A DNA stretch of 14,295 nt from an uncultured Collinsella sp. (GTDB taxonomy: Bacteria; Actinomycetota; Coriobacteriia; Coriobacteriales; Coriobacteriaceae). A model generated the notes under the pieces. That model was given only the letters and a program-made list of their open reading frames with translations. It ran no database searches and had not been told where the DNA came from. A program made the position numbers and the translations under genes. The stretch lies in NCBI GenBank assembly GCA_900545875.1, contig URAQ01000016.1, forward strand, positions 1-14,295, written 5' to 3'. Each line of letters starts with the position of its first letter. The first letter of the stretch is position 1. Of the stretch, positions 6,382 to 13,931 are shown piece by piece.

Positions 6382-7404
6382 ATGGCCGACGAACACGAGA
6401 CCGAAAGCAAGGCATGGGCGATTGAAGCCGCTGCGGCAGAGGCGGCGTCGCGTGCCGCCGAGGAGATGCATCGTCCTCCGGTGGTGCCGATGGAGCGCGT
6501 TGTCGGTCGCGAGGATATCGAACGTGGCGAGCGCGCCGGCCGCAAGCGCAGCCAGGAGCCAGGCTTTCCGCGCTTTTTTGCCGAGCTCAATCTGGGCCTG
6601 ATCCTCACGGCGTTCGCCATTGTGGCCTTTAAAACCCCCAATCACTTTGCCTTCGGCGGCACCTCGGGCGTGTCGGTCATTCTGTCCACGCTGTTCCCGA
6701 CTCTGCCCGTCGGCGTCTTTATGTGGATTATCAACGCGGTCCTGGTCATCCTGGGTTTTATCTTTTTGGAGCGCAAGGCAATCCTTTGGAGCGTCTTTGC
6801 CTCGTTTGCGCTTTCGGCCTACGTCTCGCTGTTTGAGCTCTTCATTCCGTCGGATGTTTCGATGACGGGCGATATGTGGCTCGACCTGTGTTTTGCCGTC
6901 ATCTTGCCGGCGCTGGGCAGTGCCATTGTCTTTGACATTGGCGCCTCGACGGGCGGCACCGACATCCTTGCCATGATTCTCAAACGCCGCACGACGCTCG
7001 AGATCGGCCGTGCCCTGTTGCTGGTCGATATCGGCATCGTGACCATCGCGGCTTTCCTGTATGGCCCGCGCGTCGGCCTGTACTGTGTGCTTGGTCTGTT
7101 TGCCAAGACGCTCGTCGTCGATAAGGCCATCGAGAGCATCCACCTGCGCAAGGTCTGTACGATTATTTGCGCCGAGCCCCTTAAAGTCGAGGAGTTTATC
7201 GTCAAGCATCTCAACCGCACGGCAACGATCAGCCGTGGCTACGGCGCTTTCTCGGGCAAGTGCGTCACGGTGATCATGAGCGTGCTGAGCCGTCGCGAGG
7301 CAGTGCAACTGCGCCGCTATGCCCGCGAGATTGACCCTGGCGCCTTCATCACCATCGTCGATAGCTCCGAAATCGTCGGCAAGGGCTTCCGCGGCACGAA
7401 CTAG
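6382..7404 (+). CDS. YitT-family membrane protein (YitT + DUF2179)
   Basis: Polytopic membrane protein of 340 residues. An extra charged N-terminal tail (1-65, Ala/Glu/Arg-rich, probably cytoplasmic) precedes the YitT membrane domain (68-245), which has the repeated Gly-rich family motifs: FGGTSGVSVIL (91-101) and GASTGGTDILAMIL (187-200). A DUF2179 domain follows (about 258-334), with the RGYGAFSGK motif near 285-293 and an IVDSSEIVGKGF end typical of the family. The transported substrate or role is not established for most members. GAGGGG (6368-6373) is 8 bases before the ATG. The gene stands alone, with a terminator before it and 150 non-coding bases after it. The long N-terminal tail is the only unusual feature. 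Confidence 0.93.
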   Translation: MADEHETESKAWAIEAAAAEAASRAAEEMHRPPVVPMERVVGREDIERGERAGRKRSQEPGFPRFFAELNLGLILTAFAIVAFKTPNHFAFGGTSGVSVILSTLFPTLPVGVFMWIINAVLVILGFIFLERKAILWSVFASFALSAYVSLFELFIPSDVSMTGDMWLDLCFAVILPALGSAIVFDIGASTGGTDILAMILKRRTTLEIGRALLLVDIGIVTIAAFLYGPRVGLYCVLGLFAKTLVVDKAIESIHLRKVCTIICAEPLKVEEFIVKHLNRTATISRGYGAFSGKCVTVIMSVLSRREAVQLRRYAREIDPGAFITIVDSSEIVGKGFRGTN

Positions 7405-7445
7405 CCCGGGCGTACCCTTCGAATCATTGAATAAAGCCGCCTACG

Positions 7446-7473
7446 TTGCAAATCGGTCATCTTGGGGTATTTG
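7446..7473 (+). promoter_or_regulatory. Possible promoter for the zinc-ribbon membrane protein gene
   Basis: TTGCAA (7446-7451), 16 bases, then TATTTG (7468-7473), about 80 bases before the start at 7555. The -35 hexamer and spacing match the candidate upstream of the yitT-family gene; the -10 is poor. Confidence 0.25.
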
Positions 7474-7554
7474 TCCTCACATTGGGCGATAATGATGCCA
7501 AAGACACCGTTTGCGATCCAGGTGATTCGCTCTAGATACGAAGGGATGATTTCG

Positions 7555-8937
7555 ATGTTCTGTTCGCAGTGTGGCGCCCCCATGGGCGCTAACGACAAGT
7601 TCTGCGGCGTGTGCGGTGCCCCTAATACCGAGGTCAAGGCCGCCGGCCCCGCTCCGCAAGCTCAACCTCAGCCGCAGGGTCAGCCGTTTGCCCAACCGCA
7701 GCCGCAGCCGTTCGTTGCGCCCCAGCCGGCTATGAACGTGCCCAAGGGCTGCATGGCTCAGGCCTTCAACGACATGCTCAAGGTTCCCGGTGCCTTGGTT
7801 CGCGTATGCCAGATCGCCTTTTTGCCGGCGCTGATCTGTGTTGTCTCGGTGCTGGTGCTGTTTATCCCCGTTATCGGTGGCATCGCGGCGGCCATTGGCT
7901 TTTTGCTCGCGTACGTGGCAAGCGTGTGCGGCGCGGGCTTTGCTATCGAGTGGGGTCGTGACCTGTCGCTCAAGGATGATAACGGCATGGAGCGTCCGCT
8001 GCTGCGCTCGACCTCGTTTGGCCTGGGTATCTTCTCGTCCGTCATTACCGGTGTGCTCGAGTTCGTTGCCATTATCCCAGTGATCGGCGTGATCTTCTCG
8101 GCTATCGAGAGCGTCGTGATCGGTGCCGTCGGCTCGTACTATTACTCCGGTTCGAGCGGTCTCGAGGCCGCACTCTTCGGCTCGATGGGCCTGCTCGTCT
8201 TTGCCATGATCGTGTCGGTGGTACTGGGCATCTTCTTTAAGATGTTTGGTGATGCTGCCGTGATGCACTTTGCCGTCGTCGGGCGCGTGGAGAGCGCGTT
8301 CTCGCTTGAGAAGGTTTGGAAGTCCTATAAGGCCAACCTGGGCAAGTTGTTCTGCGCATCGATTCTCCCCGAGTTTTTGACGGGCATCGTGTCGCACATC
8401 ATCACGTGGATCTTCACCGCCATCTTCGGCGCCATTGCTACGTTTGGTATGTATAGCTATTACTATCGCCCCACGGGTCTTGAGGCAATCATCGAGGGCG
8501 GCGGCATCACGCTCATTCTGTTCTTGATGATCATTGCCTTTGTCACGGTGTTCCTGACTGTGTTTGGCAAGATGCTCAAGTATCGCGCCGTTGGCTATTG
8601 GGCGGCACGTCATGCCAGCGAGTGGGCCGATGAGGATGCCGACGATGTCCTGACGTTTGTGCTCCCGGGTGAGAAGAAGCCTGCTCCTGCGGGGTTCAAT
8701 CCCACGGCCGCCACTGGTGCTGCCCCTGCGCCTGCCCCGGCACCTGCGCCTGCCCCTGCTCCGGCACCCGCGCCCGCGCCAGCACCTGCCCCTGCTCCGG
8801 CACCCGCGCCCGCACCTGCCCCGGCACCTGCCCCGGCGCCCGAGGCGACGCCTGCGGAGCCCGATTGGGATGCCCTTGCCACGCCGGCGGATGAGCCGGG
8901 CGATAATCCTGCTGCCGAAAACAATCAAACCGAATAG
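7555..8937 (+). CDS. Zinc-ribbon polytopic membrane protein with Ala-Pro tail
   Basis: A 460-residue protein in four parts. Residues 1-22 are a zinc ribbon (MFCSQCGAPMGANDKFCGVCG; Cys3, Cys6, Cys17, Cys20). Residues 30-58 are a Pro/Gln-rich linker. Residues 85-340 hold about five or six membrane segments, reminiscent of DUF4013-type proteins (GRDLSLKDDNG loop at 134-144), but I would not assign the family firmly. Residues 345-460 are a soluble C-terminal tail with 20 consecutive Ala-Pro dipeptides (390-429), then an acidic end. Function is unknown. The ATG at 7555 is preferred to longer in-frame starts because AAGGGA (7541-7546) lies 8 bases upstream and the Cys motif then starts at residue 3, as in the protein encoded at 9133. 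A strong terminator follows. The Ala-Pro run is expected to be an extended spacer. Confidence 0.85.
   Translation: MFCSQCGAPMGANDKFCGVCGAPNTEVKAAGPAPQAQPQPQGQPFAQPQPQPFVAPQPAMNVPKGCMAQAFNDMLKVPGALVRVCQIAFLPALICVVSVLVLFIPVIGGIAAAIGFLLAYVASVCGAGFAIEWGRDLSLKDDNGMERPLLRSTSFGLGIFSSVITGVLEFVAIIPVIGVIFSAIESVVIGAVGSYYYSGSSGLEAALFGSMGLLVFAMIVSVVLGIFFKMFGDAAVMHFAVVGRVESAFSLEKVWKSYKANLGKLFCASILPEFLTGIVSHIITWIFTAIFGAIATFGMYSYYYRPTGLEAIIEGGGITLILFLMIIAFVTVFLTVFGKMLKYRAVGYWAARHASEWADEDADDVLTFVLPGEKKPAPAGFNPTAATGAAPAPAPAPAPAPAPAPAPAPAPAPAPAPAPAPAPAPAPAPEATPAEPDWDALATPADEPGDNPAAENNQTE
8722..8841 (+). repeat. Ala-Pro codon repeat with a 36-nt internal duplication
   Basis: Forty codons encode 20 Ala-Pro pairs using mixed codons (GCC/GCG/GCA/GCT and CCT/CCG/CCC/CCA). 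Within it a 29-nt stretch starting at 8749 recurs exactly at 8785, so a 12-codon unit was duplicated. The repeat opens long spurious reading frames on both strands. Confidence 0.9.
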
Positions 8938-8944
8938 TCGGTCG

Positions 8945-8980
8945 AGGCGCCCTGGGCAACTGAGCCCGGGGTGCCTTTTT
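8945..8980 (+). terminator. Intrinsic terminator after the Ala-Pro protein gene
   Basis: GGCGCCCTGGGC (8946-8957) pairs with GCCCGGGGTGCC (8964-8975): 12 pairs including two G-U, a 6-nt loop, followed by TTTTT (8976-8980). Confidence 0.9.
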
Positions 8981-9045
8981 CTACTGCGAAAGCAAGAAAA
9001 TGCCTGGGAAAACGGTTGCAGTAAAATTTCTCGGAAATTGGCCAA

Positions 9046-9057
9046 TGTTGCGCAACA
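9046..9057. promoter_or_regulatory. Perfect 12-bp palindrome upstream of the DUF4234 gene
   Basis: TGTTGCGCAACA is self-complementary and lies 76 bases before the start codon, in the region where a promoter is expected. It could be an operator for a dimeric regulator. No clear -35/-10 pair is visible around it. Confidence 0.3.
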
Positions 9058-9098
9058 ACGTCGCGGCTATTGTTGAGAACATAGACGTGTAAGGTTTG

Positions 9099-9115
9099 AA
9101 GGCGTGCAACGCCTT
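9099..9115 (+). other. Small hairpin just before the DUF4234 gene ribosome site
   Basis: AAGGCGT (9099-9105) and ACGCCTT (9109-9115) form a 7-bp stem with a 3-nt loop, seven bases before AGGAGAGG (9122-9129). It could stabilise the mRNA 5' region. Termination is unlikely because no T-tract follows. Confidence 0.35.
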
Positions 9116-9132
9116 AGGAAAAGGAGAGGCTT

Positions 9133-9810
9133 ATGTTCTGTCCCACTTGTGGTTCTCCCATTTCGGATGATGCCAAATTCTGCCCTGTCTGCGGTTCTGC
9201 CGTCGGTGCCGCTTCCGCTGCTCCTGCTCCGCAGCCCGCGCCGCAGCCTGCACCTCAGCCCCAGCCTGCTCCGCAGCCCACGCAGATTCAGCCCACTCCG
9301 GTTCAGGCAGTTCAGCCTCAGCCTCAGCCGCAGTACACCGGCCAGCAGCAGTACACCGGTCAGCAGCAGTATGCTCAGCAGCCTGCACCCGCCCCGATGG
9401 GCTATGCTCCGATTAAGACCGACCGTGGCGTGATCGGCTGGCTCCTGCTTTCCATCGTGACCTGCGGCATCTATCCGTATTACTTCCTCTATTGCCTCGC
9501 GCGCGACATCAATGTCATGTGCCAGGACGACGGCGATTCCACACCGGGTCTGGCTGCATTCATCCTGCTGTCGTTCGTGACCTGCGGCTTCTACGCACTC
9601 TACTGGTACTACAAGATCGGCAACCGCCTGCAGGCTAATGCTCCTCGCTATGGCCTGATGTTCCAGGAGAACGGTACCACCGTTCTTATGTGGCAGATCG
9701 TCGGCGCGCTGCTGTGCGGCCTTGGCCCCATCTTTGCCATGAACATCATCATCAAGAATACCAATGCCATGGCAACGGCTTATAACGTCCGTCTTGGCGC
9801 TCGTGCCTAA
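9133..9810 (+). CDS. Zinc-ribbon DUF4234 membrane protein
   Basis: A 225-residue protein. Residues 1-21 are a zinc ribbon (MFCPTCGSPISDDAKFCPVCG) with Cys at 3, 6, 17 and 20, the same spacing as in the protein encoded at 7555. Residues 30-95 are a Pro/Gln-rich linker, including the repeat YTGQQQ-YTGQQQ-YAQQ at about 68-83. Residues 98-215 form a DUF4234 domain: RGVIGWLLLSIVTCGIYPYY, the polar CLARDINVMCQDDG, a second segment LLSFVTCGFYALYWYYKIGNRL and a final hydrophobic stretch ending in NTNAMATAYN. The duplicated S-x-V-T-C-G-x-Y motif (107-114, 147-154) is characteristic. Function is unknown. It has a strong AGGAGAGG ribosome site and overlaps or abuts the DUF2752 gene. Confidence 0.9.
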   Translation: MFCPTCGSPISDDAKFCPVCGSAVGAASAAPAPQPAPQPAPQPQPAPQPTQIQPTPVQAVQPQPQPQYTGQQQYTGQQQYAQQPAPAPMGYAPIKTDRGVIGWLLLSIVTCGIYPYYFLYCLARDINVMCQDDGDSTPGLAAFILLSFVTCGFYALYWYYKIGNRLQANAPRYGLMFQENGTTVLMWQIVGALLCGLGPIFAMNIIIKNTNAMATAYNVRLGARA

Positions 9811-10300
9811 CGATAAGAGCGGCGTGAACAGCTCCCAGGGACATAAGGGCGCGGCGGAACTCATTCGCCGCGCCCTTTCTTGCATCGGCGCGCTCTTTGT
9901 CGCCTGGCTCGCACTCTACCTGCTCGATATCGGCTGCGTGTTTCGCCTGATGACGGGCATTCCCTGTCCGGGATGTGGCATGACGAGGGCCTGGCTGGCA
10001 GCACTGCGCCTCGATTTTGCGGCGGCCTTTGCCTACCATCCGCTGTTTTGGGTGGTGCCGATTGCGTTTGTGCTCGCGTTCGTGCGCGAGGAGGTGACGT
10101 CGAGCAAGCTAAAGCGCGGCATCGACATTGCGGTTATTGTTCTGTGCGTGCTGGTCGTTGCCGTATGGATCGTGCGCCTTATCAACCCGGCAGACGCGGG
10201 CCTGCTCTTTGGTGGCCACGCTCCCGCCGGAGTTCCCACCGATATCATCCACCTCGAAACCCCACGCTGGCTCACCATCCTTCGCTCTTACCTGTCGTGA
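9803..10300 (+). CDS. DUF2752 membrane protein
   Basis: A 165-residue protein with the DUF2752 signature: membrane segment LYLLDIGCVFRLMTGIPCPGCGMTRAWLAAL with CPxCGMTR (Cys55, Cys58), then DFAAAFAYHPLFWVVPIAFVL, and a further membrane segment. The role is unknown; the paired cysteines suggest a metal or redox site. The GTG at 9803 overlaps the DUF4234 gene by 8 bases but lacks a clear ribosome site. The GTG at 9824, with AAGAG (9815-9819), is an equally possible start that removes seven residues. The context (no terminator after the DUF4234 gene, overlap or 13-base gap) indicates one operon. A hairpin terminator follows at 10334. Confidence 0.85.
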   Translation: MPNDKSGVNSSQGHKGAAELIRRALSCIGALFVAWLALYLLDIGCVFRLMTGIPCPGCGMTRAWLAALRLDFAAAFAYHPLFWVVPIAFVLAFVREEVTSSKLKRGIDIAVIVLCVLVVAVWIVRLINPADAGLLFGGHAPAGVPTDIIHLETPRWLTILRSYLS

Positions 10301-10333
10301 CGGAGGACGCGTTAGAAAAACGGTCGACACATA

Positions 10334-10372
10334 AGCGGGGGCGAACGTTGAGATAACGTTCGCCCTCGCTTT
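10334..10372. terminator. Hairpin terminator between convergent genes
   Basis: AGCGGGGGCGAACGTT (10334-10349) pairs with AACGTTCGCCCTCGCT (10355-10370): 16 pairs with one G-U and a 5-nt loop. It lies between the DUF2752 gene (plus) and the 3' end of the M20 gene (minus). The T-tails on either strand are short and interrupted, so strength rests on the long stem. Confidence 0.75.
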
Positions 10373-10406
10373 GCTCTAGCCAGGTTGTTATGGGTGGGCG
10401 TGACGG

Positions 10407-11870
10407 CTACTCGCCATGCTTCTCCTCGTGGCGAGCGGCAGCCCGCGCATCGTGGATGCCCTTGATTGCGGCATGGCGGGCGGTACGGGCATCGTGCATG
10501 GCGTCGCGGGCCTCGGCGGCCGTTGCCTTGGCAGAGCGCAGCTTGGCTGCCAGGTCGGGATTGGTCTCGGCAACCGCGGCGATCGTGGGGCCGTCGAGCT
10601 CTTCTTGCGTGGGCTCGGCCAAAAAGTCGATGGCATACTGAGCGGCTACCATGGAGCCCTTGGCGAGCACGCTCTCGTCGATCTTATAGAAGCAGGAGTG
10701 CTGGGCATAGGTGGCCCCGATCTGGGGATTGCGCGCGCCGACAAAGGCGAGCACACCTGGCACGCGACGCAGGTACTCCGAGAAGTCCTCGCCCGAAAGC
10801 GTGCCGCGGTAATGGCCCTCGCCTGCGGGGCCTAGGCACTTGAGCACAGCTTGGCGGCAGCGCTCGCTCGAGGCGGCATCGTTTTCGACCTTGTAGTTGG
10901 CGATGGTGTAGTCGGTGAGTTCGGCCTCGGCGCCTAGCGCTGCTGCGGTGTGCTCCACGATGCGGCGCATAAGCTCGGGCATCTCCTCATGCGTTTTGTC
11001 GCCATAGGTGCGCACCGTGCCGGCGAGGTACGCCGTGCCGGCGATAACGTTGCGCGCGGTGCCGCCGTGCAGCTCGCCGACGGTGATGACGGCGGGTTCG
11101 TAGGGGCTAATCTCGCGCGAGACGATGGTCTGCAGGGCGTTGACGATCTCTGCCGCAACCATAACGGCGTCGTGGCCGCGCTGGGGCATGGCGCCATGGC
11201 ACGAGGTGCCGCGGACGTCGATGCGGAACCAGTCGGTGTTTGCCATGCGTGGGCCGGGCTCGCAGCTTACGGTACCGGCGTCGACCTCGCTCCAGATGTG
11301 CGCGGCGTAGGCGCCATCGACGCCGTCGAGCACGCCCGTGCCAATCATGAGTTTGGCGCCCTGGCCGTTTTCCTCGCTGGGCTGGAATACGATGCGAATC
11401 TCGCCGTGGATGTCATCGGTCATGTGGCGCAGAATCTGCAACGTGCCGAGCATCATGGCGATATGGCAGTCGTGACCGCAGGCGTGCATGCAGCCCTCAT
11501 TGACGCTGGCGAACTCCTCGCCGGTCTGCTCAGTGACGGGCAGGGCGTCGATATCGGCGCGCAGCAGGATGCGGCGGCGCGGCGTGCCGTCCTCGCGGTA
11601 GGCATCCGGCGCGGTGCCGCGAAGCGTCGCCACCAGGCCCGTCTTGAGCGGACGCTCGTAGGGGATATTCATGGCGTCGAGCTGGTTGGCGATGTCGGAA
11701 GTCGTGCGCTCCTCGGCAAGGCTCAACTCCGGGTGCTTATGGAAGTGCCGGCGCTGCTTGATGATGTAGGGTTCAAACTCGGCGGCGATATCCTGGATGG
11801 CCGCGGTGACGTCGTCTGCCGCGCGAACCTCGGTTGCCGCCATAATTTGCTGTGCCTTGGTCTTCGTCAT
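10407..11870 (-). CDS. M20-family (M20D-type) metallo-amidohydrolase
   Basis: Dinuclear-zinc hydrolase of the family that includes hippurate hydrolase, N-acyl-amino-acid amidohydrolases and AbgA/AbgB; the exact substrate cannot be read from sequence. Family residues are present: LLRADIDALPV (102-112), MHACGHDCH (128-136; Cys131, His133), FQPSEEN (162-168; Glu166-Glu167), AAHIW (His191), the dimerisation-domain motif GTARNVIAGTAYLAGTVRTY, GEDFSEY (360-366) and HSCFYKIDE with His391. Length is 487 residues against about 400 usually; the excess is a charged helical tail (421-487) containing a duplicated HDARxAxRH-like unit. The start at 11870 is supported by AAGGAG on the minus strand (11881-11886) 10 bases upstream; the frame stays open further but covers the next gene. 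It is divergent from another amidohydrolase. Confidence 0.93.
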   Translation of the reverse strand: MTKTKAQQIMAATEVRAADDVTAAIQDIAAEFEPYIIKQRRHFHKHPELSLAEERTTSDIANQLDAMNIPYERPLKTGLVATLRGTAPDAYREDGTPRRRILLRADIDALPVTEQTGEEFASVNEGCMHACGHDCHIAMMLGTLQILRHMTDDIHGEIRIVFQPSEENGQGAKLMIGTGVLDGVDGAYAAHIWSEVDAGTVSCEPGPRMANTDWFRIDVRGTSCHGAMPQRGHDAVMVAAEIVNALQTIVSREISPYEPAVITVGELHGGTARNVIAGTAYLAGTVRTYGDKTHEEMPELMRRIVEHTAAALGAEAELTDYTIANYKVENDAASSERCRQAVLKCLGPAGEGHYRGTLSGEDFSEYLRRVPGVLAFVGARNPQIGATYAQHSCFYKIDESVLAKGSMVAAQYAIDFLAEPTQEELDGPTIAAVAETNPDLAAKLRSAKATAAEARDAMHDARTARHAAIKGIHDARAAARHEEKHGE

Positions 11871-12038
11871 GGTCGATTTGCTCCTTGCTGGGTTGATCGC
11901 AAAATCGTACAGGCTTTCTCCAGTATGCCACCTGCCGCTAGGGCTGGTAAAGTTGCCGTTTGCCGCTTGGGGTTTTGTTACAAGGGCGGGGGAGTACACT
12001 CGGGGGTGTTGAATTACCTGCCAGAGATGGGGATGCCC
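11871..12038. promoter_or_regulatory. Divergent intergenic region between two amidohydrolase genes
   Basis: 168 bases must hold both promoters. On the minus side the M20 ribosome site AAGGAG is at 11881-11886, with a possible -10 (TACGAT, minus strand) near 11903-11908. On the plus side TTGCCG at 11953-11958 and TGTTAC at 11976-11981 are spaced by 17 bases but match poorly. GGGGGAG at 11988-11994 is the best plus-strand ribosome-site-like sequence. Confidence 0.35.
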
Positions 12039-13676
12039 ATGCGACATATCGATCGGATTATTCGCTCCAAGAACGTCTTTACCGCGCAAGACGGCATCGA
12101 TACCGCCCGCGAGTTGGCGATCGCCATCGCGGGCGATCGCATCGTCGCTGTCGGCGCGCCCGATGACGTGATTGCCGCCGCACCTGCCGCCACGCCGGTG
12201 GTCGATTACGGCGAGCAGTTTGTCTGCCCCGGTTTCCATGACGCTCATCTGCACTTCTTCCATACCTCGGTCGGTTCCTCGCCGTATATGCTCATGGATA
12301 TGGGCACGTCCGAGGCGGCACTGGTGCAGCATGCGCTCGAGTTTTCCCAGGGCCTGCCCGACGACGCCTGGGTCGTGACCCAGGGCTGGCGCGATTACCG
12401 CTGGGATCCGCCCGAGCATCCTACCAAGGCCTCCCTCGACGCCGCCTTCCCCGGTCGCCCCTGTGTTATGTATTCGGGCGATGGGCATACGCTGTGGCTC
12501 AACAGCCGCGCACTCGAAGCCCTCGGCGTGACGCGTGACAGCGAGCCTCCGGCGGGTGGCAGTTACGACAAAGACTCAAACGGTGAGCTTACGGGTATTG
12601 CCCACGAGGCAGCTGCTATGCAGCTGCTGCCGCGCTGCCTGGAATGGCTGGGCGAGGACCGCATCGCGAGCGCTTACGGCGACCAGATGAAGCGTATGGC
12701 CGAGCAAGGCATCACCTCAATCTGCGATATGTCGCTCATGCCCATGCCGGGCTGCGACTTTATTCGCGACGATGTTTACGACAAGCTGCAGGCCGCCGGC
12801 AAGCTGGGCATCCGCGCCCATCTGTTTCCCACGCTGCTGGATGACCAATCGCGCTTGGAGGAACTCCAGACCCGCTACGCAAACAACGCGCTGCTCTCGG
12901 CGCCAGGATTTAAACAGTTCTTCGACGGCGTGTCGAGCGAGCATACCGCATACCTCACTGAGCCCTATACCAACCCGCGCTTCCCGGGTGACCAGGGGCG
13001 CCTGACGGTTCCTGTCGAGCGCATGCGCAAGTTGGTTCTGGCGGCAGCCGAGCGCGGCCACACCGTGCGCATCCACGTTATCGGCGACGGTGCCATCCAT
13101 GCCGCACTCGATATCTTTGAGGAGGCGGCAGAGCTCTACGGTCTGCCGCCGCACGGTCATAATACGCTTGAGCATTTGGAGAATCTGCTGCCTCAGGACA
13201 TCGATCGTCTGCGCAAGCTCAACGTCATTGCCTCGAGCCAGCCTTGCCACATCACGCTCGACCCGGGTGGCCCGGAGCGCGACCTGGGTCTGGAACGCAG
13301 CCGCATCATGTGGCCGTTTGCGACCTATAAGCAGCGCGGCATCCGCCAAGCTTTCGGTACCGATAGCCCCATCACAGCCGTTACCAGCATGAACGTGCTC
13401 TACACGGCCATCACGCGCCAAGACCCCCGCAGTCACTGGCCCGAGGGCGGCTGGCTCCCCAGCGAGCGTATCGACGCGGCAACTGCCCTGCGCAACTACA
13501 CGCTTGGTAGCGCGTACGCAGCGGGCGACGAGCAAAACCTCGGCAGCCTAGAGCCCGGCAAATACGCCGACCTGGTAGTCCTGGACCAAAACCCGCTCAC
13601 CATCGACCCCCAAGAGCTCCAGGCCACAAAAGTTCAGGCCACCTACCTGGCAGGCAACTTGATTTACGAGCGCTAA
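12039..13676 (+). CDS. Amidohydrolase_3 / YtcJ-like metal-dependent hydrolase
   Basis: Amidohydrolase-superfamily enzyme of 545 residues. The N-terminal beta domain (1-62) leads into the metal motif CPGFHDAHLHFF (His70, His72). LNSRALEALGV (154-164) is typical of the YtcJ group. FKQFFDGVSSEHTAYL (291-306) holds the position where related enzymes have a metal-near lysine (Lys292). RIHVIGDGAIHAAL (His346), LEHLENL (His379) and FGTDSPI (Asp442) complete the active site. The C-terminal GSLEPGKYADLVVLDQNPL closes the barrel-beta structure. The substrate is unknown; the usual prediction is a C-N (amide) hydrolase. The start is uncertain: ATG 12039 gives MRHIDRIIRSKNVFT as in homologous starts, while ATG 12027, ATG 12033 and GTG 12006 are in frame. 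A terminator follows directly. Confidence 0.92.
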   Translation: MRHIDRIIRSKNVFTAQDGIDTARELAIAIAGDRIVAVGAPDDVIAAAPAATPVVDYGEQFVCPGFHDAHLHFFHTSVGSSPYMLMDMGTSEAALVQHALEFSQGLPDDAWVVTQGWRDYRWDPPEHPTKASLDAAFPGRPCVMYSGDGHTLWLNSRALEALGVTRDSEPPAGGSYDKDSNGELTGIAHEAAAMQLLPRCLEWLGEDRIASAYGDQMKRMAEQGITSICDMSLMPMPGCDFIRDDVYDKLQAAGKLGIRAHLFPTLLDDQSRLEELQTRYANNALLSAPGFKQFFDGVSSEHTAYLTEPYTNPRFPGDQGRLTVPVERMRKLVLAAAERGHTVRIHVIGDGAIHAALDIFEEAAELYGLPPHGHNTLEHLENLLPQDIDRLRKLNVIASSQPCHITLDPGGPERDLGLERSRIMWPFATYKQRGIRQAFGTDSPITAVTSMNVLYTAITRQDPRSHWPEGGWLPSERIDAATALRNYTLGSAYAAGDEQNLGSLEPGKYADLVVLDQNPLTIDPQELQATKVQATYLAGNLIYER

Positions 13677-13694
13677 TATTCATGTCGTACCGTT

Positions 13695-13749
13695 AAACGC
13701 GGCTCGCGCAGCCTATTTTGGGATGGCGCTCGAGCCGCGTTTGCGTTTT
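13695..13749 (+). terminator. Intrinsic terminator after the amidohydrolase gene
   Basis: AAACGCGGCTCG (13695-13706) and CGAGCCGCGTTT (13731-13742) form a perfect 12-bp stem, with a short inner CGC/GCG stem, followed by GCGTTTT. It starts 18 bases after the stop codon. Confidence 0.85.
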
Positions 13750-13787
13750 GGTGGGGATCCGCCATGAGCGTCCCTGCTCTGTTGGAT

Positions 13788-13825
13788 TTGGGTGCGGGGC
13801 GGAGGTGCTGCTGCCCCGCGCTCAA
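13788..13825 (+). other. Strong 13-bp hairpin with GGAGGTG in the loop
   Basis: TTGGGTGCGGGGC (13788-13800) pairs with GCCCCGCGCTCAA (13813-13825), including two G-U, around the loop GGAGGTGCTGCT (13801-13812). There is no T-tract. The ribosome-site-like loop does not precede a start codon at normal distance on the plus strand. Confidence 0.5.
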
Positions 13826-13931
13826 TTTGGACACCAGCAATGCTATCTCTTGGTGTTTTGCATACTTCCCATTACAGATTGAATAAAAAGGCTGGGATGT
13901 CCTTCCTGATCCTGATGTACCCCCGCCCGTG

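Noticed and set aside
8722..8841. Ala-Pro run as a likely physiological target of YebC's stall-relief role.
   Set aside because: Alternating Ala-Pro has no consecutive prolines, the usual stalling context; the link would be speculation.
9001..9016. Partial copy of the 1296/6175 repeat flank (CCTGGGAAAACG).
   Set aside because: Only about 12 bases match and there is no palindromic core nearby; chance is sufficient.
7477..9045. 522-codon Arg/Gly-rich minus-strand frame opposite the Ala-Pro protein.
   Set aside because: It is an artefact of high GC and the Ala-Pro repeat; low complexity, no ribosome site, and antisense to a clear gene.
10950..12038. Long plus-strand extension upstream of the Amidohydrolase_3 start.
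   Set aside because: It is antisense to the M20 gene with no homology-like features; family proteins start near MRHIDRI.
10407..12488. Minus-strand frame of 693 codons covering the M20 gene and extending across the divergent region.
   Set aside because: The part beyond 11870 is antisense to the amidohydrolase gene; the M20 start at 11870 has a good AAGGAG and the expected family N-terminus.
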